A DNA stretch of 64,000 nucleotides from Xylogone sp. PMI_703 (Eukaryota > Ascomycota > Leotiomycetes): NCBI GenBank assembly GCA_021399445.1, contig JAJTUQ010000004.1:682001-746000 (forward strand), given 5' to 3'. This document shows positions 36,551 to 48,560 of this stretch, piece after piece. Each line of letters starts with the position of its first letter. Position 1 is the first letter of the stretch. A program made the position numbers and the translations under genes. The notes under the pieces were generated by a model. The model searched no databases and was not told the DNA's origin. It was given only the letters and a program-made list of their open reading frames with translations.

Positions 36551-37862
36551 CTAGTTATATACTCTGCCGCCGTCGTAGTTACTCAGATATACCACAATTG
36601 AGCTAATGCATGGTTGATGCCGCATTTCATCTATTGCCCATGCATTAGGTATAACTTTAACCCTGGATGTTGTATTTATAGACTTCTAGTGTTTACTCTG
36701 GGAAAATAGTGACCGGACTCTTGCTCGATTAGGGACTCAACTTACTTAACCATACGATGTACATACATTATTAACAGAGTGTTGCAATCAACTATGCGAT
36801 CGCTCCCCTGTGTTATATCCAAGTCTATACGGTAATTAAAAAGGAGGGCTAAATCTAAAATCTCCATTACTTTATGGCTTTACAGCAGGCGGTAGAAAGG
36901 TAATAAGAACATATAAAATAGCTGAGAACTTAGCCTCCAAGTTTACTAAGCAATTAGCCATGGCACTGCCAATACTGTGGTGTTTGGATTAATACGCTGG
37001 GCCCTGGTAAGTGGCAATACTCCTCCGTACTATCGGCAAACCCCTTTCTAGCCAAACGAATAGAGCTTACATGGTGTACTTATCAGACTACTTGTACGTT
37101 ATTAATCTAAGCACCAATAATACACCAATATTAGCACTAGTAACACTAATCCGATTAAGCAAATCTCTATTGGCATTGGATAGCTAATATGTTGTTTGAC
37201 CAGTAGAATCGATTACATTTGATTACACTTTATTATCTTAGCCAAAGAAGTATGGATCTGCATATTACGCTTCCTAAGCTGAGGGAATTAATTAGTTATC
37301 TTGCCACCGCTATGGCATAGTGCCTCCGATCCTTGCCAGTACAGCAGCTAACGGCTGCATATCCTCGATATGGTAAAGTCCAATTGCCACTTATTTTTAG
37401 AGATTAAATACTCCGTAGGCCCAACTCAGAGAAAAAAACTAAGCAATGAATCAAAGCAAGAACTTGATCGTATCGCAATCAGTGCGCAGGCTCAGAAAGG
37501 GGATAAATCCATCCTCAATTGTTTTAAAATGACATTTGACCTCACTTTGTTAGGCTCCGTTCCGCCTGAAGCATGGATCAGTCATCGGCCCGGAGATAAC
37601 ATTATTTTGATCAACACTCACGCAGAGCCAGGGTACCGTTGGCACTAAATTGACGGCAGGGGGAGCTTCGATCGTCCCTAACATGGGAAAGGAAGGTCGG
37701 GGTTGATACAAAGGAAAAGGGAAGGTGAAGCGCATGCAAGAGTAGATTATAAGGAAGCGCGTTTCCGGTCGAGTTCCCTTTCGCTTTCTCTCCCTCGTGG
37801 TTCCCTATCGTCCTCTCCAATTTGGTTCTTGGGATCTGGGCGACCGCGGTGAAGCTTCAATT
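36551..37862. other. A/T-rich intergenic region
   Basis: About 1.3 kb without a supportable gene. A short frame at 37370-37648 has no domain. The right part is the sedolisin promoter. Confidence 0.45.
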
Positions 37863-39755
37863 ATGCTTTCCAAGACAGCATTTTATGCAGCGCTGCTGTG
37901 CCAGGCAATTCCTGCGCGAGCTGTCGTTCACGAACGTCTCTCTGCTCTGCCTCTGGGATGGTCGGCCCGCTCTGCTGCACACGACAATACGCCCATGTCC
38001 TTCACGATTGCGTTGGCACAGCAGAATATCGATCAATTGGAAGCGAAGCTTAAAGCTGTCTCTACTCCTGGCTCTTCCAATTATGGTCAACATTTGGACA
38101 TCGACGAGGTAAACGCATTGTTTGCACCAGTTGAGGGATCAGTGAATGCTGTTCAATCCTGGCTTAAGAGCGCGGGAGTGAAGCAGATCTCTGTCAATGG
38201 TGCCTTTATTTCTTTTGCCACCACGGTGGGAACAGCCAATTCGCTGCTCAACACGACGTTTACGCATTTTGAAAATAACGGAGTGTCCAAGATCCGTACG
38301 ACTGAGTACTCTGTGCCGTCCGAGCTGGCTAGCTATATCGATATAATTGACCCCACCGTATTCTTGGGCAAGACAGTTGCTGCTGCTCCAGCCATCCCAA
38401 GAGAATCTAAGATAGAGCAGCGTGTGGATGCCAATTGCTCAACGTCGCTCACCCCAGCTTGTATCCAGGAAATGTACAATACTGTTGGCTATAAACCAGA
38501 TCCTAGGTCCGGCAGCCGCGTTGGATTTGGTAGCTTCCTCAACCAATCTGCCGTTTATAGTGATTTATTCTTGTTTGAAGACCATTTTGGCATTCCGCAC
38601 CAGAATATATCGACTATCCTGCTTGCTGGTGCCACAAACGACCAGAATATCCTTACGGCCCAGAATGGGGAGGCCAATTTGGATGTAAGATGCTTCCCGG
38701 AGCGTTGCCTTATTTATGCGTTAACCCGAGTTCTTATAGGTACAAAATATCATCGGTATCAGCCATCCTCTTCCAGTTACAGAGTTTATTACTGGCGGCT
38801 CTCCGCCTTTCATTCCCAACCTGAATGAGCCGGTCGATAACACGAACGAGCCCTATCTGCCGTATTACCAATATCTGCTCTCAAAGCCAAATTCTGCTTT
38901 GCCCCAAGTTATCTCTAACTCCTACGGTGATGACGAGCAGACAGTTCCTGAGAAGTATGCCGTCAAAGTTTGTAACTTAATTGGCCTGATGGGTCTGCGA
39001 GGTATCACCATAATTGAGTCAAGTGGTGACAATGGTGTTGGAGCGCCCTGCCAAAGCAATGACGGGAAGAAGACTCCTCAGTTCACACCTGAATTCCCTG
39101 CTACCTGCCCATATGTCACCGCCATTGGTGGAACTGTTAGTATTTCTCCAGAATCTGCCTGGCAGGGAAGTGCTGGCGGTTTTAGCAACTACTTCCCTCG
39201 TGCCTGGTACCAAGAATCGGCAGTCGAGAAGTACTTGGACTCCCACATTAGCGCTGCGGTAAAGAAGTACTACAAGCCATACACTAACTTCAATGGAAGA
39301 GGGTTCCCTGATTTTTCAGCCCACAGCGCCAGCCCATAGTAAGTTATTTCCTCACTATATTTTCTCCTTGATATCTAAAGACGATGTTGCTGATGGGATT
39401 TAGTGAACAAGGATTCTACAGCGGACAGCTAAGCGTGAACGGAGGAACTTCAGCTGCTGCCCCTACCGTAGCTGGCATTATTGCTCTTCTCAATGACGCC
39501 CGTCTACGTGCCCACAAACCGGTGCTCGGCTTCATAAACCCACTGCTGTATCTCATTGGCTCCAAGGCACTCAATGATATTACATCCGGCGGAAGTATTG
39601 GATGCAATGGCTTCAGTTTCCAATCCGGTGCACCCATCCCTGGAGCCTCTATCATCCCATTTGCCTCCTGGAATGCGACGGCGGGATGGGATCCGGCGAC
39701 TGGGTTGGGTACTCCTGACTTTGAGAAGTTGAAGGCTTTGGTACTGTCTATTTAA
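37863..39755 (+). CDS. Sedolisin (S53) tripeptidyl-peptidase
   Basis: ATG 37863 gives a signal peptide ([20 protein letters not shown]). Two introns (about 38683-38739 and 39338-39403) join in frame. A pro-kumamolisin-type propeptide (about residues 25-190) precedes the catalytic domain. The S53 residues are present: Glu and Asp in GEANLD, the oxyanion Asp in SSGDNG, and the catalytic Ser in NGGTSAAAP. The C-terminal calcium site is also present (DITSG...[13 protein letters not shown]). It is a secreted acid protease that autoactivates and removes tripeptides from N-termini or cuts internally. Intact. It lies about 9 kb from the repeat precursor; a role in its processing is possible but not suggested by specificity. 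Confidence 0.93.
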
Positions 39756-41203
39756 GACGTGTCTGTGCTTGCAATGGGAACGTATCTCTAGAAGCAATTA
39801 ATTGGAATATATAGTGCATATTGCTTCGAATAACCTTCTGCTATCACTATTTTGCTGCTAATTTAAGTAACTTGCAAGCGGATTAAAGTGCTGCTTAATG
39901 AGCTAGTCTACTAAGTTCTAATCATTAGACCAAGTCTTATCCACCAAGTCCTTCATTATATATATATTAGAAGAGTAAAGTCTTGTAACACAAGGAGATT
40001 ATAGCTAGCCAGGATCTTAGTTACAGTTAACCAAGGCACTAGTGCCAAACTATCAATTGGTAGTCAAATAATTTTTAGTATGGACAGATTATACCGGTAC
40101 TGTACCCTATCGCTAAAGCCCCCTACGGCTGTTAGCTTCTTTAGCTTGGTTACAGGCCGAAGGCCTATAGCCTGTAGGGCTTGTAGTGTCTACTGTGCCT
40201 ACAGCGTTCGCATTTGTTTAGCCATAATGCACAGACACCGGTGGTATAGGATTTAATTGAGATAGGAACAGCTAAATATACAGAAGATAGTTAAAAGCAC
40301 GAAGATTTTGTAAATGCATACTATTTAGTTCTTTGATTATTTGTCGCTATAACACGGGTCAGCCCTATGTGGCCTAAAATGAGAAACTTTGCCGCCCGCA
40401 ACATAAAGACCTGAGAGGTGTTACTGTAAATCCGTCTCTAAGAGTTAAACCACACCGATACCGGTATTGGCTCACTATGGCTTTACTACACTGGGCTAGT
40501 CATAACGACCCTTAGTTAATTTCGAGTTAACTGTCTTTGATAATACGATAATTTCATTGTAACTCTTGGACCCTGAGGGCATCAGTACTTTAGGAAGTGG
40601 TAACGTACTCTTTCTTACTGGACAATATCAGAACCCCAGAGGCGTTACATGCTGAGTCTAGTGCTTACTTGCCGGTGTTGCATCGCGCCGGCACAACAAA
40701 AGTACCGGCATCTCACACGACCAAATATGGGACTAACTCCTGCTAAACGAGATTGTAGTCTTAGGAAGACCTGTCAGAGCCACAGATAGGGGTACAAACA
40801 ATCATGGCGTAGAGGATTCGCTTTTCCGATCTAACAAGACACGACTAGCGTGTATATTACTAGTAAAATTTGTTGGATGTCGAATCGCACGCAAGATTTT
40901 GTAGACACGCGCGTACATGCCTAAATGGTTAATGTGGTTTATTGGATTGTGTGATTGGGAAGGGGGTTCGGAATGTTCCACGAGTTCGTAATAGCATGAA
41001 GATGATGACTGTATCGACCTGGATGAGTGGAGAATAACGGTTAATGCCAGCAAGGAGATCTCGGATCTTGTCCGAGAGCGTTGCGGTAGCTGCGGCAGTT
41101 GATGGAGAATATATAATTCAACCGTTCGCTCTCCTTTCGTACCTTTGTACTTTAGATTCGGAAGCCAATATCGTTGCGAATTCTAAGCAGATCAATTCCA
41201 ACC
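39756..41203. other. A/T-rich intergenic region with scattered short inverted repeats
   Basis: No gene is seen. A block at about 40090-40210 contains overlapping short inverted and direct elements (CCTACGGC..., GGCCGAAGGCC, TAGCCTGTAGGGC) that may be the remains of a mobile element. The right 100 bp is the promoter of the DUF3431 gene. Confidence 0.4.
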
Positions 41204-42034
41204 ATGGCCCTAAGCAATGTGTCAACATGTTTGATACCAAGCATACCGACAGCCTCACTGGGTATCATGCCAACAAACTCCCCAAGTGTTAATTACTCAC
41301 CGTTGGCCATTCCCACATCCGAGATCAGCTTTGTTGTCACTCGATACAAAGAACCACTCGACCCATGGGAACTCGTGGCGAATCGCACATACCTATACGA
41401 TAAGTTCGGCTCACCACAATCCAGCGATGCTGTCCAGCACAGCTCCTTCCTCGAGTACAATCTAGCTCAGAACATTGGTCACGAACAACAGACTCTCTGT
41501 CTCCACTCATACAACCACTACGATGATCTCTCCGATGTTGTGATCTTCTCCCAGGCCGAGCCTTTCGACAACTTGCTCAGCCCTGCTGTCAATACCACAC
41601 TGCAAATGCTCGAGCTTGCTGCAGCTCAACCATTCGATCCGGCTTTTGCGCCCGCACTTATCTTCAACTGGGAACTCATCCACGATCTCGACCAATGGGA
41701 CCGCATCAACTGGTCATCGCCAGCAGAGGATTACTGGATTTCGGCATCTGAGAGAAAGACGTTGGCGCCGGCTCCGTATACCATGGGTGAATACTGGCAG
41801 TTCTTGTTTGGAAAACCTCATCCGGCGGCAGTGAGAGTAAATCATGGTGGGACATTTGCAACTACACGCGAGGCTATTCTGCGACACCCTAAAGAGTTCT
41901 ACAGTCGTTGTCTGGATGCGTTCAATTCCTGTGGACAGAATACGAGTAATGCCGAGCTTGGATTTTTCATGGAGAGGATGGATCTAGCGATCATTGATGA
42001 GACGTTCTGGCTGCCGCGAGTGTATCATCCTTGA
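41204..42034 (+). CDS. DUF3431-family protein
   Basis: Single-exon 276-aa frame from ATG 41204, in good context (aaccATGg). The core reads SFVVTRYKEPLDPWELV...YDKFGSP...FLEYNLAQNIGHE..., then a HSYNHYDDLSDVVIFSQAEPF strand and a C-terminal FWLPRVYHP. This matches the fungal DUF3431 group, which looks like a glycosyltransferase-related fold with an unproven function. No clear transmembrane anchor is seen in this start choice. Intact. Confidence 0.8.
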   Translation: MALSNVSTCLIPSIPTASLGIMPTNSPSVNYSPLAIPTSEISFVVTRYKEPLDPWELVANRTYLYDKFGSPQSSDAVQHSSFLEYNLAQNIGHEQQTLCLHSYNHYDDLSDVVIFSQAEPFDNLLSPAVNTTLQMLELAAAQPFDPAFAPALIFNWELIHDLDQWDRINWSSPAEDYWISASERKTLAPAPYTMGEYWQFLFGKPHPAAVRVNHGGTFATTREAILRHPKEFYSRCLDAFNSCGQNTSNAELGFFMERMDLAIIDETFWLPRVYHP

Positions 42035-42877
42035 GATGGATCACTGACCCAACTGTCTATGAGACATCTGTAATATCTGTATATTTATGTATTACTTACT
42101 GTACAACTATATTTTCATGGTTGTTGTAGATAACTTCAAGTTTAAACTTCGGCATTTGTCCGATCCAAATTACTCAAAGCAATTCCGCAGAACATCCTCC
42201 CCTTATATTGTAAATCTCGAATGCATAATGATTATTCCACGAATCTAAGTAATGTAGACTCTTTCTAGATATCAAAACCACAAATCACGGAAGCCAGGAA
42301 TTCCCAAGTTGAAGACAATGATGTGTTAATATTGGTAAAGCTGTAGTAGGTCAACGTAGGGATGAGCTGAGCGGATAAACAGAAGTTGGTATATTGGCTA
42401 AAAGAACTTGATTATTGTCTATTGGCAGTAGACAGCCAATATTGTCTCATAATCATTGAAGCCCTGCTGGTAAGTTATTGAAAGGGGGCATATTGGCTTT
42501 CTATGCCGAATAAGAAATGTCTAGAAGTGTGCTGGAGGAGTACTAATGAGAAAACAAAACCGGGTAATGTGAAATTTATGCATCAGAAACCTGTTGTAAA
42601 GTGAGACATCTATTTGACGTAAGATAAATATAATTAGTTCATTTTAGCTATTAGTGTAATTACATGGTATCCATAAAGCATATCATTATTATTAGATCAA
42701 CCCTCTCATCATTCTAGCATAGCACATGCTAAATAAACAAACCAGTGAGCAACTTCGTCCACCAGTTACTATTGTGCTGTTACACAAGACATTTGGGCCC
42801 GTCAAACTTGGGCGGCGGTATATTGGAGCGAGGGGTCTAGGCGTCCTACATATTGGTAAATTTTCTAAAGGGTGCCT
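42035..42877. other. Convergent intergenic region
   Basis: No gene is seen between the DUF3431 gene and the opsin gene, which end toward each other. Confidence 0.45.
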
Positions 42878-43836
42878 TTAGACTTGCTCGCCGTTGGTCG
42901 TACCCATGACTGGATCGGCTGTAGCCGGGGTAACATTCTTCTCATGAAGCCCGTTCTTCTCATCCACGAGCCTCTGTCTATCCATGCGGTCATAGAGGCG
43001 GAGATCCAATTCGGTGATGTCAATGCGGGTATGACCGAATAAGAGAATGAATGCAAGAACAGGCTTAGTAAGGAGATCAAGAATGCCGTAGAAGATCTGT
43101 TCTGAATCAGGTGCAATGACATTACCACCTTCTGAAATGCCCCAGCAGATGGGGTAGAGGAGCCAGAGGTGGAAAATGTAAGGACAAAGGATGCGGTAGA
43201 GAGATCGGATATTTCCTCCCATAATGCTCGCGTGCCGGATGCCTGCGATGACGAGGCTCTCCAATACGAGAGCTAGGGCAACCATGCCGATGGTATAGTA
43301 ACCCCAGCGGTAGCTGTTGGGAACGAGAGTGCCGACATAGAGCATGAGCACATAGACCATTTCCAGCACAACGGAATAGAGGATGGTGTGCCAATAGACA
43401 CCAGCGGTCAAAAGGAGATTGAGGATAATCAGTGGGTGTGTAATGGCCCTAGTTTGTAAGCTATCAATTCCTAATCATAAAGAGGGATGATGTACCAGTC
43501 CACGTATCGGATCCAGAAGACCTGGCGAGTGCTGCCTGCAACGTCAGAGTCGCTTCTAGTCCACTCAACTGGAATAGCCATAGAGCCAATATCTGATGCA
43601 ATAGTGAAGTAATCAATCGCATTGACCACGACAATCAGGACACTGATATAGTGGAAAATGCGATCAGTGCGGGGCTTGAGAAAGAGCAGACCGAGAATAA
43701 CAAGCAAGGAGCAGAAGTCTACAGCGCAGACTGTCCACAGCCAGTCACTCCCACGGGCTGTGATGTGAATGTCTCCGGGCGGAGGGTTGTGTGATAGCAC
43801 ATCGTTACGTCGAAGGATTGCTGAGAAGCTCTCCAT
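42878..43836 (-). CDS. Microbial-type rhodopsin (fungal opsin)
   Basis: Two exons (43836-43496 and 43448-42878) join in frame to 303 aa with seven hydrophobic helices. Helix C reads RYVDWAITHPLIILN, so the proton-acceptor Asp (bacteriorhodopsin D85) is kept, while the D96 donor position is Asn. Helix F keeps the WLLYPICW retinal-pocket residues. Helix G reads LDLLTKPVLAF, with both the D212-equivalent Asp and the retinal-binding Lys (K216). It should therefore bind retinal, unlike Hsp30/Yro2-type opsin relatives that lack the Lys. It is expected in the plasma or an internal membrane as a light-driven pump or sensor. The join at VDW|A uses a GTACAT donor and CTAG acceptor and gives the conserved helix C, which supports it. 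Confidence 0.92.
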
Positions 43837-45662
43837 GGTTGAATTGGTGGTAATTGGGACTAATCGACAGAGTACTGCTGGGGGGAAGTAGGAACAGGGC
43901 TGTTCTAGTCTTATAACCTGTGTGGTTGGACAAACAAGCTGATTGCTGCTTGTATAATGAGGTTCGTGATTGAGGGGAAATGGCTCCAATTTATTCCTCC
44001 ATCTTGATTGTCTGATTAAGATGTGAAAGTGTCGTCGGAGGGAAAAAGTTGCACGCACAATGACGGCAACCTGATTAGATCCATCGAGTGGGACCAGTGG
44101 TGTTCCGTGACCGTTGCAGCAATACCGGCACTCTGTTGGGCCGTTGTCGCTGTAGGTCAACAGTTTCGAGATCCGTACAGGGAAGAATTCAACATCACAC
44201 AGGACGATTGTCTACAACGACAGGGACGTTCTCCAGCTGACCACTCTCAGCACTTCCATAGTCGGTCAGCCTCTCCACCGCGGAAAGCGTCGGGATGGAA
44301 AAGAGTTTCTCAGATGACCGAGTTGACATGATGGGACAAGAGACAGACCACCAGCCATCGTGCTGTCGAGACTCGTGGCGTGATAGACGAGAAAATGGCA
44401 TTGTACAAAGGTTTATAAACCATGCGCAATGTGACATCATTCAGGCCTGAGTCTGACCCAGTCCGTGATCTCCAAAGCTGCAGCTCAAAGGAGCAAAAAG
44501 GCTCCAGAGAGGGTCGAAAAGGTTGAAATGTGGATCTGCAGTCCAGTGCCGGAGTCAGCAATGGAACATCAGAGAGTTGGGCGCGGAGAAGAGTTCATCC
44601 AAAGGGGACATCAACGAATCCCCATCTATCATTCCCTTTGCATGCTACCAGCACATTAACAGCAGATTCCGAAAGATCGTATGGTGTTGAAAGTGGAAAC
44701 CTACCAATCGAGAACTTTTGTGTCTGCAGCATGATGATTTGGGTGGAACTAGGCGGATGCTTCCGCCCGCGACCCAGACTCCGAAGTTGCCGGCATTGTT
44801 CGGCTTATGTCAGCGCCAGCTTGGAGGTGGTGTGGTTTTGTTGCTTGGGGCATCAGGCGAGAATAATGCCTGTGACTGTGACGACAGTTATGGGATACTT
44901 CTTTAGAATGGTGATGAGTAGTTGAGCGTTTTTCTACGTTTTAGTATTACTTTAGTTAAGCTGTTGAGTCCGCGTGGGTTGCCATTTTACACCAAGACTC
45001 ATCTATTCGTCAACTTTGCACAAACTTATAAGAGAGAAGAAAAGTATTATCATGCATAGTAATATTTGACTCAAGTTTTGGTAATTTCCAAGGAGAAAAG
45101 CGGGTTGGGAAAAGCAGTAGCTATATTGAGATACGATTCTCATCAGCGAGTCCGAATATCGACTATGGATTTGCCATTCTACGGTCGTTGTAGTGTTCTC
45201 TGCTAGATCACTAACGCAACTCGTAGGTAACTAACTATTGGGGGATCATATTCCCAGTAACCTTTACGACATTACAATAATCTGCAAGCACGAATATCAT
45301 ATGTCCCTAAATGAACAGTGGATGAGAAGTTGGAATGACTAAGCCGAAAGACTGTTCTCTTGGATATCGTATTATAATTATTTAATGACAAGTTTTTAAG
45401 GGAGAGCTCCGGTTGTCACTGTGTTTAATCTTTGTTTTCTGACCTAGGAAATGTTCTAGACGCCTAGAGCAATCCAACCCTTCTCTACGCCGTTCCGTTG
45501 CTAGTTGCACACAGCAGAGCTCCAATAACCGCGTAAGTACGTATTAAATCTAGCCATACCTTGAACTCCCGGTGAAATGATGATTCGAGTAGCTAAACGC
45601 TAAAAGCCCTGACTTAAGACTATAAGAGGGTAGATGATCGAAGTGAAGGAGGCCTCAGGGGC
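43837..45662. other. Opsin upstream region and gene-free stretch
   Basis: About 1.8 kb. Overlapping short frames on both strands (44023-44925) have no domain and look like shadows. The left part is the opsin promoter. Confidence 0.4.
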
Positions 45663-46240
45663 CTAATACCGGTACCGCGTAGAGTAATCCTTGAGACTGA
45701 CCACCAATCCGCGCCCTTTCTTGGCTCCACGGTAAATAGTCTCGATGATATCGATAAGTTCCTGCTTGTCCTCAAGAACCCAGTTTAATTTGTTGTTATT
45801 TCCAGTTCCAAAGTCGCACATCATATGCTTATTCCGGAAGAAAAACATGATTGTCATTGGATCATAGAGTTCTACGAAGAGAAATGTTAGCATGATTTTT
45901 GAAAGAATGAATATCTAAATAAAGCAAAGTCAAGCAAATAACAAAGGTGCTACTTACCATACATTTGCGTGAAATCGGGTACTTGGTCGAGATCGCATAC
46001 GTATATTAAAGCAAAGTTCCTGACTTGATCGGCAATACCTATGAACATGCATATGTTAACACACGTATTACCCACATATATCAGAAAATATCGTTTCTTA
46101 CGGTATAGAATCTCATCTTGCCGCATACATGAAGGGTCTCCATCACGTCCGAAGCGTAGGACCACAAGTCTATCCTCCTCGCTCAGGATAGCTTGATCCA
46201 CGTGCCATCCTGAAGTGAGATGCGGAAGCACGACACTTCT
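45663..46240 (-). CDS. Diverged Dib1/DIM1-like U5 snRNP thioredoxin-fold protein, start unresolved
   Basis: Three exons join in frame: the first to DEILY, then RIADQVRNFALIY...DFTQMY, then ELYDPMTIMFFFRNKH to RYRY. The result covers almost the whole Dib1/DIM1 (TXNL4A) protein, a highly conserved spliceosomal tri-snRNP component. The signature LPHLTSGWHVDQAILSEEDR is present. However, the near-invariant D-W-D-P reads D-G-D-P, several other conserved sites differ, and the expected ATG before SVVLPHL is replaced by ATAG. The in-frame extension upstream starts only at a GTG, and no ATG-G donor exon is visible within about 200 bp. It is probably an extra copy, either decaying or specialised, beside the peptide cluster. 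Confidence 0.75.
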
Positions 46241-46701
46241 ATGATTAAATACTGTCTTGCCCGTTATCACTTTTTTGTAGATGAAAGCAGTTGCTCTAGG
46301 TAAGAGGGTCTAGGAGAGAGTGAGAGTGGGTAGCTTTGGCAGTGTCTTCAAAATGAGCTACAATAAAAGCTCAGAGAGAAGATGCTCGAAGAGAGAGCGC
46401 GGTCGGTTCGGCATTTTGTTTCTCCGTTCTTCGGGCGCTAGGGGCTTGTCAGCTACAGCCACCAACCAATCTGGCTCTGATATGGTCCATTAGTTGATAT
46501 CCAGACGCAAATGTCATCAATATCACTACCTGTATGCGCCTCTACTGGAAGCTAATGAACCATATAAACGCTATTATTTCATCATTCAAATCTCGGTTTT
46601 TTGTAAAATATTTTCATACCGCTCGGATTCTACAGACAATAAGCTTTAGAGGCATACTAAATAAAATACATCGATAAAGAAGCTAAAAAAAATTGTAACT
46701 A

Positions 46702-47292
46702 TTAAATACCTCCGTAAAAGTCAGAGTCACCGCCCTCTCTATATTCTTCCCAACCCAAGCGATAGTACGATGCCTCATATCCAGATCGATTTGCAGGCAT
46801 GGCTTTTCTCTTTCCCTTAAAGTCGACCTCAGCGTGCATTTCATGAAAGACGCCCTTGACTGTCTTATCACCCGAAATGGTTACCTGACCACTTCCTGAT
46901 GAAGCTTCCCCGTTCTCAGGGTCTCTTCCACGCCATTTGAATTTCACTGGAGTGCCAGGCGCAATTTTATCTGGGGCTACGTCCAGAAGGATATATCCCT
47001 CCATGATCCCAACATCAAATTGGCCCCAAACTTTCTTGCCTTGCTTGTCGATGTGGAAGCGAATGGTTAGATTGTCAGCCATGTCCGGCCATTCCTCTTT
47101 GACTCCCTTGCTGGTGATGTCGAAAACCCCCGTAACCGCGTTAAGGAAATCCTTTTGATCTTCTTCCGTCCCTTTCGTAGGCTTACTCTTTCCTGGTTTC
47201 TTCTCCGCCTGCTTGGCAGTGCTCTTTTTCACGCGTCCCGTCTGAACGCGTTTGGTAGATGTGTTTACATCTGCTTGCTTCTTTCTTGGCAT
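46702..47292 (-). CDS. Lysine-rich conserved-looking hypothetical protein
   Basis: Intronless 196-aa frame from ATG 47292. The first 45 residues are very basic (MPRKKQADVNTSTKRV...KKSTAKQAEKKPGKSKP) and could be a nuclear or nucleic-acid-binding tail. The rest is a compact beta-rich-looking region with IRFHIDKQGKKVWGQFDVGIMEG and FKWRGRDPENGE, followed by an acidic/aromatic C-terminus. I do not recognise a named family. It sits between the Dib1-like gene and the precursor gene on the same strand. Good codon structure and no lesions argue that it is real. Confidence 0.65.
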   Translation of the reverse strand: MPRKKQADVNTSTKRVQTGRVKKSTAKQAEKKPGKSKPTKGTEEDQKDFLNAVTGVFDITSKGVKEEWPDMADNLTIRFHIDKQGKKVWGQFDVGIMEGYILLDVAPDKIAPGTPVKFKWRGRDPENGEASSGSGQVTISGDKTVKGVFHEMHAEVDFKGKRKAMPANRSGYEASYYRLGWEEYREGGDSDFYGGI

Positions 47293-48560
47293 CGTGGTGG
47301 TGATCTTTGTTTGATATTACGGCCAACTATGGCACTAACTTTGTTTTATCTTATTAAAAGGGAAGTTGGGGGGTTAAAGTGATGTTGGTATGATTTCAGG
47401 GCACGGCATCAGAGTGCGATTGGTCGCAGGGGTGTGGGAATGCGAACGTTACGCTTACGTGTATCCACGCCAGCTTGATGCGGGAGCACGACTATATTCT
47501 AGCCTTATGTCTCATGTGACTCCACTGATGGGCTTTAATCCTTTGTCACGTGCTGGCTTCCATCAGTATGTTCAGAGTACCAATACCTGAAACATTATCG
47601 ATTTCACTGACCATACACATATATCAACAGATTATTCGAACACGTCTTTGTAAAATTCCAATATTTTGCCGAGCTTCGAAGGCCTGGTGTGAGCCGCAGG
47701 CTGGCACCCATGTAAGAGCATGGTGGTAGCTAGGATATTCTCAGCTTTGTACAGAAAACGTAGGAATCCTGGATGAAAAGATCGCGAAAGCAAGAATGAT
47801 GCAGCAGTTATTGGTACCAGTATGGAATTAAATAGATCCGTTGTTGGTCACAAATAGCTTCTACGTGGACATTGTAAAAGGCTTCAAGGCTGGTCTCTAT
47901 AATCTCGTATTTGGCTGTATGCCTGATAAATACCTTACATTTCTATTTGAGTAGACTCTTATAATGTATTACAAAGTTGGCGCAGTTGAAAGTAAATTTA
48001 GAAGAGGTTCCATTCATTATTCGACTTAAATATCACTTGATCTAATTCACGTAGCTATCTTCTAGCATACCTCAGCTGCTCCAGTATTATATTCCAAGGG
48101 AACTTTAAAATCAAAAGTGATGGTTCGTGAATTTCATAAATGGTCGAGATAAGTTTACTTATTCTCTTGAATGACTACATAAAAAATAATTGCGTTTGAT
48201 ATCGGTTCTGGATGTCTTATCTTATTTTTCGAAAATAGATTAACTTGCGCATACAACTTAGTGCTTTTGTATTCATTTCGAAAACAAAAAAGTTCTATAA
48301 TCATTGGTATCTTATTTACGGTGCTGAACTGGATTAGATAACGAGTTATATTGCAGACGTCTAGCTATCTAATAGACATGGGGTAACCAAAACCTTTACC
48401 ATTCATATATGTCCTTTGTTTCATGACTCTTGCTTTTATTTCTGACTACATTAGAGGGGGCTCTGCTACTTCAATAAATTTGACAGAAGGAAATCATCTT
48501 TCAGATGCGAATATCGACATAATCGATGATTTAGAGCTTCTTTTTGGAACCTGGGACCTC
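47293..48560. other. Intergenic region downstream of the repeat precursor
   Basis: About 1.2 kb of A/T-rich sequence. No gene is seen; it carries the precursor's 3' end and the promoter of the lysine-rich protein. Confidence 0.45.

Noticed and set aside
37863..39755. Sedolisin as the dedicated maturation protease of the repeat precursor
   Set aside because: S53 enzymes remove tripeptides or cut at acidic pH without Arg or X-Ala/X-Pro specificity, and the gene is about 9 kb away with unrelated genes between.
44023..44925. Several short frames upstream of the opsin gene
   Set aside because: They overlap on both strands, show no domain and look like non-coding promoter sequence.
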